NCBI GenBank assembly: GCA_028583605.1
Contig: CM053329.1
Coordinates: 39,948,661-40,012,660 of the forward strand
Reading direction: 5' to 3'
Origin: Dastarcus helophoroides
Taxonomy: Eukaryota; Arthropoda; Insecta; Coleoptera; Bothrideridae
DNA length: 64,000 bases
Position 1 is the first letter of the stretch; the number at the start of each line of letters is the position of its first letter. This document shows positions 47,901-58,180 of the stretch, in pieces. Made by a program: the position numbers and the translations under genes. The notes beneath the pieces are model-generated. The model made no database searches and was not told the origin of the DNA. It worked only from the letters and a program-made list of their open reading frames with translations.

Positions 47901-50900
47901 TTGAAGCAGTTCGCAGACTACAGCAATTTGAACGAAGAAAAGGACAAATGCATGGAAAACTATTACTGGTTCTTTGAATGCCCTTCAGCGCTCCATTGAT
48001 GGTAATACGAAAAATTACGAAAGTTGCCAGAAAAAGTGCGCCGAGCAGTTGGCGTTTTACAAGGAAATGCTCGCCGCTAACAAGAGGAAGCTAGAAGAGA
48101 TGGAAACGCTAAAAAGTGATATGAACAGGTTTAAAAGAAGAAATCGCGTTACTGAGTGCTGAAAATGAAAAACTAAGACAAGGAGACGGTGAGTTAACTG
48201 TATCTAAACTATCGATTATGTCATTTTTTTCTTCAGGTGTTTTCCAAGCCAAATCCACATCAAAATACTCCTGTAACGATGAACATTATTGCGAACGAAA
48301 ATGCTCGCATTGGTCTGAAGAAAACGAGCATCCAAACACTCAGAAACTGGAGTCGATAGAAGTCAATCAAAGCGTCTCGGAGATACTCCGGGACAGTTCC
48401 GTCGCCATCAAACATTGCGAAAGCCAGATAAACAATCTAAAGCAAGAACTGCAGACCGTGCAGCAGGAGAGCAAACGCGTGGAAGCTAATAACAAATCTT
48501 TGGAGAATCAAGTTCACAAAATAGAACAACTACTTCAGGATAGAGCGTTGCATCTGCCCAAAATCGCCAGCGCTGACGACGTAAATGCTCAGCCGAGTGA
48601 ACCAGTCGATTTCGTGCCAATAACTCAAGAAAAAATCACGTATGAAGAACTGGTACCGGTGGTGGAACAACCGGTGGATTTGATAAAGCAGGGAACGTAC
48701 AGAACGGAAGCGGAATTGGCATTGACAAAGTCCACCGAGTCTATAAGGTTAGGTTCTATCAGGACGTCTCCGAGGGTGATAGATGATATTAAGGAGGAGG
48801 AAGAACCGTTGAGTAGTGATAGTTTTGAAGGTATGCACTTTTGCAAAATCGAGATAGAGCGACTTAGGAGGATTCAAGAGGAACTTTCGAAGCTAAGGAA
48901 GGCGATTTCGGAGGAGAATCATAATAACGTGGTGGTCGTACAACTCGCTGTAAGTGGGGACGAGGGCGAGCTGATGCGAAGCATATCGGTCATCGATGAG
49001 GAGCTGCAGAAGTTCTGGGACGACCTAATGACATACGACAGGGGGTAATTGTTTTTTTCTTCTCTTTTAGCTTTCTGTGTCTTTATCTCTGCGTTCTCCC
49101 TGTTTTCTATCTTCTATATTCTGCCATCTGTCTTCCATCTATCTTTTGGAAAAGCTGCAGAAGTTCTGGCACGACCCAATGACGTACGACTAGGGGTAAT
49201 TGTTTTTTCCTTCTCTTTTACCTTTGTGTGTCTTTATCTCTGTGTTCTTTCTGTTTTCTAGCTTCTATATTCTGCCATCTGTCTTCCATCTATCTTTTGG
49301 AAGAGCTGCCGAAGTTCTGAGACGACCCAATGACATACGACAGGGGGTAATGGTTTTTTTCTTCTCTTTTACCTTTCTCTGTCTTTATTTCTGTTCTCCC
49401 TCTCTTCTATCTTCTATATTCTGCCATCTGTCTTCCTTCTATCTTTTGGAAAAGCTGCAGAAGTTCTGGGACAACCCAATGACGTACGAGAGGGGGTAAT
49501 TGTTTTTTTCTTCTCTTTTACCTTTGTGTGTCTTTATCTCTGTGTTCTTTCTGTCTTCTAGCTTCTATATTCTGCCATCTGCCTTGCATCTATCTTTTGG
49601 AAAAGCTGCAGAAGTTCTGGAACGACCTAATGACATACGACAGAGGGTAGTTGTTTTTACCTTCTCTTTTACCTTTGTGTGTCTTTATCTCTGTGTTCTT
49701 TCTGTCTTCTAGCTTCTATATTATGTCATCTGTCTTCCATCTGTCTTTTGGAAGAGCTGGAGAAGTTCTGGGACGACCCAATGCCATACCACAGGGGGTT
49801 ATTGTTTTTTCCTTATCTTTTATTTGTCTGTGTCTTTATCTCTGTGTTCTCCCTGTCTTCTATCTTCAATGTTTTGTCATCTATCTTTTAGAAAAGTTGC
49901 AGAAGTTCTGGGACGACCTAACGACAGACGACAGGCAATAGTTGTTTTTTACTTCTCTTTTACGTTTCTGGGTCAGTTATCTATGTGTTCTCCCTGTCTT
50001 CTATCTTCTATATTCTGCCATCTGTCTTTCATCTACCTTTTGGAAGAGCTGTAGAAGTTCTGGGACAACCTAATGACATACGACAGGGGGTAGTTGTTTT
50101 TTCCGTCTCTTTTAACTTTTTGTGTCTTTATCTCTTTGTTCTCCCTGTCTTCTAGCTTCTATATTCTGCCAGTCTATCTTCCATCTACCTTTTGGAAGAA
50201 CTGCAGAAGTTCTGGGACGACCTAATAACATACTACAAACGATAGATGTTTTTTCCTTCTCTTTTGCCTTTCTGTGTCTTTATCTCTGTGTTCTTCCCTG
50301 TTTTTCTATCTTCTATATTCTGCCATCTGTCTTCCACCTATCTTTTGAAAAAGCTGGGATGACCTAATGACATACGACAGAGGGTAATTGTTTTTTCCTT
50401 CTCTTTTACCTTTCTGTGTCTTTATCTCTGCATTCTTTCTGTCTTCGAGCTTCTATATTCTGCCATCTGTCTTCCATCTATCTTTTGGAAGAGCTGCAGA
50501 AGTTCTGGGACGACCTAATGACATACGACAGACGATAGTTGGTTTTTTTCCTTCTCTTTTACCTTCCTGTGTCTTTATCTCTGTGTTCTTCCTTCTATCT
50601 TCTACATTCTGCCATCTGTCTTCGATCTAGCTTCTGGAAGAGCTGCAGATATTCTAGGACGATTTAATGACATACGACAGGGGGTAATTGTTTTTTCCTT
50701 CTCTTTTACCTTTCTGTGTCTTTATCTCTGTTTTCTTCCTGTCTTCTTTTTTTTTTAAATTTTGCCTTCTGTCTTTTATCTATCTTTCGGAAAAGCTGCA
50801 GAAATTTTGGGATGACCTAATGACGTACAACATGGGGTATTTATTTTTTCCTTCTCTATTACCTTTCTCTGTCTTTATCTCTGTTCTCCCTCTGTTTTAT

Positions 50901-53900
50901 CTTCTATCTTCTACCATCTGCCTTCTGTCATCTGTCCTCTATCTCGAGTTATCTGTCTTTTGACCTCTGCCTTCCTGTGCTCCTGTTTTCCTGTCTTGTC
51001 TCGTCGCCTTGTCTTCTTGCCTTCTTGACTTATTGCCTTCTTTCCTTCTTGACTTCTTCCCTTCTTCCTTTATTGCCTTCTCGACTTCCTGCTTTCTGCC
51101 TTACTTGTTTTCTTGTCTTCTTCCCTTCTTCTTTTAGTCATTCCCTTTTCAACTTGTTGTCTTCTCATCTTCTCATCTTCTCGCTTCCTCGTCTTCTTTC
51201 CTTCTCGTCTTCTTTTCTTCTCGTCTTCTCGCCTTCTCGTCTTCTTAACTTCTAGTCTTCTTGCCTCCTCGTCTTTTCGCCTTCTCGTCCTCTTTCCTTC
51301 TCGTCTTCTCGTCTTCTCGCCTTCTCGTCTTCTTGCCTTCTCATCTTCTCGCCTCCTTGTCTTCCTTCCTTCTCGTCTTATTTTCTTCTCGTCTTCTCGC
51401 CTTCGCGTCTTCTCAACTTCTAGTCTTCTTGCCTCCTCGTCTTTTCGCCTTCTCGTCTTCTTTCCTTCTCGTCTTCTCGCCTTCTCGTCTTCTCGTCTTC
51501 TTGCCTTCTCATCCTCTCGCCTTCTCATCTTTTTTCCTTCTCGTCTTCTTTTTTCTCGTCTTCTCGTCTTCTCAACTTCTGGTCTTCTTGCCTCCTCGTC
51601 TTTTCGCCTTCTCGTCTTCTCGCCTTCTCGTCTTCTTGCCTTCTCATCATCTCGCCTTCTCATCTTTTTTCCTTCTGGTCTTCTTTTTTTCTCGTCTTCT
51701 CAACTTCTAGTCTTCTTGCCTCCTCGTCTTTGCGCCTTCTCGTCTTCTTTCCTTCTCGTCTTCTTGCCTTCTCATCTTTTTTTCCTTCTGGTCTTCTTTT
51801 TTTCTCGTCTTCTCGTCTTCTCAACTTCTAGTCTTCTTGCCTTCTCGTCTTTTCGCCTTCTCGTCTTCTTTCCTTCTCGTCTTCTCGCTTTCTTGTCTTC
51901 TCGCGTTCTCGTCTTCTCGTCTTCTCACCTTCTCGTCTTCTCGCTTTCTCGTCTTTCCGTTTTCCTTCCTTCTCGTCTTCAGCCTTCTCGTCTTCTCGTT
52001 TTCTCGCCTTCAGCCTTCTCGTCTTCTCGCTTTCTTGTCTTCCCGACTTCCCGTCTTCCTTCTTTCTCGTCTTCAGCCTTCTGGTCTTCTCGCTTTCTCG
52101 TCTTCCCATCTTCCTTCTTTCTCATCTTCAGCTTTCTCGTCTTCTCGTCTTCTTGCCTTCTCCTCTTCTCGTCTTCTTTCCTTCTCATCTTCTCACCTTT
52201 TCGTCTTTTCGCCTTCTAGTCTTCTCGTCTTCTTGCCTTCTCCTCTTCTTGCCTTTTCGTCTTCTTTCCTTCTCATCTTCTCACCTTCTCGTTTTCTCGC
52301 CTTCTCGTCTTCTCGCCTTCCCGTCTTCCTTCCTTCTCGTCTTCAGCCTTCTCGTCTTCTCGTTTTCTTGCCTTCTCTTCTTCTCGCCATTTCGTCTTCT
52401 TTCCTTCTCATTTTCTCACCTTCTCGTCTTCTTACCTTCTCGTCTTCTCGCCTTCCCGTCTTCTTTCCTTCTCGTCTTCAGCCTTCTCGTCTTCTCGTCT
52501 TCTTGCCTTCTCTTCTTCTCCCCTTTTCGTTTTCTTTCCTTCTCGTCTTTTTACCTTCTCGCTTTCTCGTCTTCTCGCCGTCTCGTCTTCTTTCCTTCTC
52601 GTTTTCTTTTCTTCTCGCCTTCTCGTCTTCTTTTCTTCTCGCCTTCTTGTCTTTTCAACTTCTAGTCTTCTTGCCTCCTCGTCTTTTCGCCTTCTCATCT
52701 TCTTTCCTTCTCGTATTCTCCCCTTCTCGTCTTCTTGCCTTTTCATCTTCTCGCTTTCTCGTCTTCTTTACTTCTCGTCTTTTCGCTTTCTCGTCTTCCC
52801 GTCTTCCTTTCTTCTCGTCTTCAGCCTTCTCGTCTCCTGGTCTTCTCGCTTTCTCATCTTCCCGTCTTCCTTCTGGTCTTCAACCTTCTCATCTCCTGGT
52901 CTTCTCGCTTTCTCGTCTTCCCGTCTTCCTTCTCGTCTTCTTTCCTTCTCGTCTTCTCACCTTCTCGTCTTCTCGTCTTCTCGCTTTCTCGTCTTCTCGC
53001 CTTCCCGTCTTCCTTCCTTCTCGTCTTCTCGTCTTCTTGCCTTCTCTTCTTCTCGCCTTTTCGCCTTCTTTCTTTCTCGTCTTCTCACCTTCTCGTCTTC
53101 TCCTCTTTTCGTATTCTTGCCTTCTCATCTTCTCGCCTTCTCGTCTTCTTTCCTTCTCGTCTTCTTGCTCTCTCTTCTTCTCGCCTTCTCGTCTTCTTTC
53201 CTTCTCGTGTTCTCACCTTCTCGTCTTTTCGCTTTCTCGTCTTCCCGTCTTCCTTCCTTCTCGTCTTCAGCCTTCTCGTCTCCTCGTCTTCTCGCTTTCT
53301 CGTCTTCCCGTCTGCCTTCCTTCTCGTCTGCAACCTTCTCGTCTGCAGCCTTCTCGTCTTCTCATCTTCTTGCCTTCTCCTCTTCTCGCCTTCTCGTCTT
53401 CTTTCCTTCGCGTCTTCTCACCTTCTCGTCTTCTCTCTTTCTCGTCTTCTCGCCTTCCCGTCTTCTTTCCTTCTCGTCTTCTCGTCTTCTTGCTTTCTCT
53501 TCTTCTCCCCTTTTCGTTTTCTTTCCTTCTCGTCTTCTCACCTTCTCGTCTTCTCGCTTTCTTGTCTTCTCGCCGTCTCGTTTTCCTTCCTTCTCGTCTT
53601 CTTTTCTTCTCGTCTTCTCGCCTTCTCGTCTTCTCAACTTCTAGTCTTCTTGCTTACTCGTCTTTTCGCCTTCTCATCTTCTTTCCTTCTCGTCTTCTCG
53701 CCTTCTCGTCTTCTCGTCTTCTTGCCTTCTCATCTTCTCGCCTTCTCGTCTTCTCGTCTTCTTTTCTTCTCGTCTTCTCACCTTCTCGTCTTCGCGCTTT
53801 CTCGTCTTCCCGTCTTCCTTCCTTCTCGTCTTCAGCCTTCTCGTCTTCAGCCTTCTCGTCTTCCCGTCCTCTTGCTTCTCGTCTTCTTGCCTTCTCTTCT

Positions 53901-54713
53901 TCTCGCCTTCTCGCCTTCTCGTCTTCTCGTCTTCTCGTCATCTCACCTTCTCGTCTTCTCGCTTTCTCGTCTTCTCGCTTTCCCGTCTTCCTTCCTTCTC
54001 GTCTTCAGCTTTCTCGTCGTCTCGTCTTCTTGCCTTCTATTCTTCTTGCCTTCTCGTCATCTTGTCTTCTTTCCTTCTCGTCTTCTCACTTTCTCGTCTT
54101 CTCGCTTTCTCGTCTTCTCGCCTTTCCGTCTTCCCTCCTTCTCGTCTTCAGCCTTCTCGTCTTCTCGACTTCTTGCCTTCTCCTCTTCTCGCCTACGCAC
54201 CGTTTCGCCTTCTCATCTTCTAGTTTTCTCGTCTTCTGATCTTGTCTTCTACGTCATCTTTCCCATCCATTCTATCTTGTCTCTTCTAGCTTCTTGCTTT
54301 TCTCTTGTTTCTTGTCTGATGTTACTAGGATTAATGGATTAGTTAGCCAATAGAGCCAGTTGCTTTGGTGTCCATTTTCCAATCATACTTTATGGTGCCT
54401 CAATTGGGTCTAATATGACTTTTACCCGTTGTCTTAGTGATCGAATTTCGATTAGTTAATATCAAATATTGAAATTTTGAACTCGTTTATTTTCAGCATA
54501 TTAGAAGGTGAAGAAGATGCAGGATTTGATAGTGATGACGAGCTAAATACAGTTATCAAACTCAAGCGTATATATGAAGCTTTAGAAAGTAAAAAGGTTT
54601 TCGTTTGTTAAGCTCTTAAGGACTCAATTTCTTTTTTTTTAGATGAAGAAATACCAAATCATGTACTTTTGGAAAAATGCAAAAGATTACTGAACAAATT
54701 AGATCAAATGTAA
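44933..54713 (+). CDS. Large coiled-coil protein B, paralogue of gene A, 7 exons with several frame breaks
   Basis: Exons are 44,933-45,001, 45,053-45,292, 45,346-45,455, 45,822-48,188, 48,237-49,044, 54,497-54,588 and 54,643-54,713. Introns 1, 2, 4 and 6 are 48-54 nt. Exon 1 has 23 codons as in gene A, and the phases of introns 1-3 and of the last intron are the same as in gene A. The aligned C-terminal ends are LQKFWDDL against VQKLLSDL and IPNHVLLEKCKRLLNKL against NPDLHSINLCKSIQSKL. The reading frame of exon 4 changes six times, near 46,105, 46,190, 46,640, 46,880, 47,975 and 48,130, several at A or C runs, with long open, coiled-coil-rich stretches between. Either the assembly has indels or the gene is a recent pseudogene. 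Introns 4 and 5 have no counterpart in gene A. Function is unknown. Confidence 0.65.
49045..50965 (+). repeat. 150-bp tandem array carrying copies of the exon 5 end and its 5' splice site
   Basis: About twelve copies follow the real exon end. Each has AGCTGCAGAAGTTCTGGG, ACGACCTAATGACATACGAC and AGGGGGTAATTG, which is the last 43 nt of exon 5 plus the start of intron 5, then about 105 bp of pyrimidine-rich sequence ending CTATCTTTTGGAAAAG. Copies of the exon word start near 49,153, 49,304, 49,453, 49,604, 49,754, 49,894, 50,045, 50,194, 50,350 (partial), 50,489, 50,638 and 50,795. Peptides such as LQKFWDN-PMTYERG remain readable in several. Confidence 0.9.
50985..54240. repeat. 3.2-kb polypyrimidine tract of CTTCTCGT / CCTTCTCGTCTT words
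   Basis: The + strand is a run of TCTTCTCGTCTTCTCGCCTT-like words, with TTCAGCCTTCTCG and CTTCCCGTCTTCC variants from 51,960 on. Longer units recur (for example CAACTTCTAGTCTTCTTGCC near 51,245, 51,416, 51,568, 51,700, 51,822, 52,660 and 53,636). Unlike the GAA tract it is rich in CpG (TCG). It fills the rest of gene B intron 5. ORFs of up to 800 codons across it are artefacts. Confidence 0.95.
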
Positions 54714-57700
54714 CGTCTGTTTTGTTGTCAAAAGTTTTAGTAATATATCTCTTGTAATTAACTGTCCCATTATTAATTAGTTGTATCGTTTGTGGTCGAA
54801 ATTCGACCAACATATTTGCAGAGTCCTCGGGTCTTCTGCACGATGTTAAATTGGAGCTTTCGGCCAAAAAATGCAGCACTCGAAAGTATTTTTGGCGACC
54901 AAAGAAAAAATATCATTACTAGGTCTGGGCCCCCTTTTTAAGGTTTGTGCGGTTGCGTTTGCCTCGCTACAACTCAGCATTTTTTGACTGTTATCTTAAT
55001 AAATTGGGGAAAGGAGTGGAAGTATCGGAATATTCGATTATTTTTTAAAAAATTCGACTTTTATCAACAATCCTGACTTTTTAAAAAGTTCGATTTTTTT
55101 TGTTTGAAAAGCTCAATTTCTTCTCAAAATTTCAACATTTTCTTCAAACTTCGACTTTTTCTAAACATTATAAAGTTTTGTTGATGAAAATTATGATTTT
55201 TTTTTAAGGGATACAACTTTTGAAAATGTTACCTTAAAAAACAGATTCTTGGATCATTTCGACTTTTTATTAGAAGAAATTTAAAAATATCTTTTAGATT
55301 TTGAATGTTTTCGAAAATTTGACTTCATAATTTGAATTTAATTTTTGAAAATTTTGACTGCTTCAAAATTTCTACCTTTTCTCAAATTATTTGAAATTTT
55401 TTTTGAAAATTTTGATCTCTCAAATATTTCGACTTTTTTTAAAGAATTTTCACTTTATTTTGACGAATTAGACTTTTTTTTGACGAATACGACTTTTTTT
55501 TTGACGAACTCGCCTTTTTTTGAGAGTTTCGATTTTTTTTATTTCGACGTTTTTTGAAAAAGGTAGACTTATTTTAAAAATTTTTGACGTTTTGAAATTT
55601 TAACTTATATTTCACTCTTTCTCGAAATTTTCAAAAGAAATTTCGATTACTTCAAAATTTCTACTTTATTCAGCAATTGCAAAATCTCGAGTTTGAAAAT
55701 TTCTACGTTTTTTCGTAATTTCCAATTTTTTTTAAAATTTGACCGTTTGACAAAAATTTGGTTTGTTCTTTTTGTTTTTACTTATTTGGGGACTACGACT
55801 TTTGAAATATTTCCCTTTTTTTTGGAAGCTTTCGATATCATTAAAATATTTACTTTGTATTAAACATTAAACCCTTTGTGAAATTATGAATCTTTTAAAA
55901 TTTCAACTTTTTTTTCAGAATTTCGTCTTTTTCTCAAAATTCTGAGTTTCTTAACCTTCGAGCTCATTAAAACATTTCCATTTTGTTGAAGGTGAAACCG
56001 TTTATTTAATTTTGAATCTTTCAAAGTTTCAACTTTTTTTCAGAATTTCGTTTTTCTACAAAATGTTGACTTTATTGAAATTTTGATTTTTGTTTGGAAT
56101 GTCGTATTTTCCTAGACATTTTTACTATCTAGAGGGAGCATTTTACATTTTCTTAAACATAAAATCGTTTTTTTAATTTTGAATCTTTCAAAATTTCAAC
56201 TTTTTTGGGAATTTCGTTTTTCTCCAAATTGTTGACTTTTTTAAAATTTTGATTTTTGTTTGGAATGTCGTATTTTCCTAGACATTTTTACTATTTAGAG
56301 GGAGGGTCGCCTGTTCTGACATTTTTGATTCCATTGCAAAATCTCGACTTTGAAAATTTCGATCTTTTTTCGTAATTTCCACCTATTTTGAAATTTTGAT
56401 CGTTTTTTTGAAAATTGGTTCATTTTGTCAGTTTCTACTCTCTTTGAAGATTATAACTTTTACAAGATTCTACTTTTTTTGGGAGCTTTCGATCTCATTA
56501 AAATAGTTACTTTTTGTTAAACATTAAATATTTTAAAAATTCTGAATTTTTCAAAATTTCAACTTTTTTTACAGAATTTCGCCTTTTTTTTCAAAATTTT
56601 GGCCTTTTTTAACCTTCGACCTCATTAAAACATTTCCATTTTGTTGAAGGTTAAACCGTTTTCTTAATTTTCAATCTTTCAAAATTTCAACTTTTTTGGG
56701 AATTTCGTTTTTCTCCAAATTGTTGACTTTTTTGAAATTTTGATTTTTGTTTGGAATGTCGTATTTTCCTAGACATTTTTACTATCTAGAGGGAGGGTCG
56801 CCTGTTCTGACATTTTTGATTCCATTGCAAAATCTCGACTTTGAAAATTTCGATCTTTTTTCGTAATTTCCACCTTTTTTGAAATTTTGATCGTTTTTTT
56901 GAAAATTGGTTCATTTTGTCAGTTTCTACTCTCTTTGAAGATTATAACTTTTAAAAGATTCTACTTTTTTTGGGAGATTTCGATCTCATTAAAATAGTTA
57001 CTTTTTGTTAAACATTAAATATTTTAAAAATTCTGAATTTTTCCAAATTTCAAATTTTTTTACAGAATTTCGCCTTTTTTTCAAAATTTAAACTGTTTTT
57101 TAACTTTCGACCTCACTAAAACATTTCTATTTTGTTGAACATTAAACCGTTTTTTTAATTTAGAATCATTCAAAATTTCAGCTTTTTTTCAGAATTTCGT
57201 GTTTCCCCAAATTAATGACTTTTTTGAAATTTTGATTTTTGTTTGGAATGCCGTATTTTCCTAAACATGTTTACTTTCTAGAGGGAGCGTCGCTTGTTTT
57301 GACATTTTTGATTCCATTGCAACTTTGAAAATTTCGACCATTTTTCGTAATTTCCATTTTTTTTTAATTTCCACCGTTTTTCAAACACTGGATTTGTTGT
57401 CTCAGTTTTGACTTCTTTTTTGAGGATTATGACTTTTAAAAAATTCTACTTTTTTGGAAGCTTTTGACCTCATTAAAATTTTTGTTCAACATTTAACCTC
57501 CTTTAAATTTTAAATCTTCCAAAATATCAACTTTTTTCAGAATTTCGTCTTTTTCTCAAAATCCCGACTTTTTAAACATTTTGATTTCGTTCAAAATTTT
57601 GCATTTTCCTAGAAACTTTTACTTTTTAATGTCGCCTGTTATGAAATTATTGATTCTATTGTAAAATCTCCAGTTTCAAAATTTCGAGCTTTTTTCGCAA

Positions 57701-58180
57701 CTTCCACTTTTTTTTTGAAATTTCGACCGTTTTTCAGAAACTGGATTTGTCTCCGTTTTTACTTTTCAAATTTTCAACTTTACTAGAAATGTTTACCCAC
57801 TACTTCTTTGAAAACTTCTACACAAAACTTCTTTCTACTCTTTTCGAAATTTTGGCTTCTTTTATTTAAAAAAAGTCGACTTTTGTTCCGGACTTCGTCT
57901 TTTTATCGAAATTGTCGCTATTTTGAGAACTTCCAAAATTCTGGAGATCTTAATTCCTGTTTCCAAACTGTTTAAAACTTTCAAACGTTTTTTCAAAGTG
58001 TTGACTCTTTCTCTCAGTGTTTACTGTTCTTGAACATTTCGACTTTCTTTTTGGAAAATTTCGTTCACGTCCCCTTGAGAGGTTAACTTGGCTAGAAAGT
58101 TACACAAAATTTTGGTATTTGATATAATTACATACACTACATTAAAATAAAATCAAAAAACAATACCGAATAGTGATTAA
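54714..58180. other. AT-rich region between convergent genes B and C, with a roughly 490-bp tandem repeat
   Basis: No gene is seen. The region is written in TTTTTCAAAATTTCGAC words. A unit containing CTAGAGGGAGGGTCGCCTGTT, CATTTTTGATTCCATTGCAA and TTTGGAATGTCGTATTTTCC recurs with the marker at about 56,293, 56,787 and 57,280, spacing about 494 bp. An incomplete copy of the beginning lies near 56,090-56,150. Confidence 0.75.

Noticed and set aside
45116..49048. Gene B read as six or more separate small genes
   Set aside because: Exon phases, short GT-AG introns and collinear similarity to gene A show one gene with frame breaks.
49049..50963. Series of 70-100-codon hydrophobic ORFs (MFFPSLLPFCVFISVFF type)
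   Set aside because: They follow the 150-bp array in intron 5 of gene B and read through pyrimidine-rich spacer; membrane-like look is compositional.
51113..54342. ORFs of 368, 535 and 800 codons on the plus strand
   Set aside because: Low-complexity Ser/Leu/Phe/Arg translations of the CTTCTCG tract, open in several frames at once and located in gene B intron 5.
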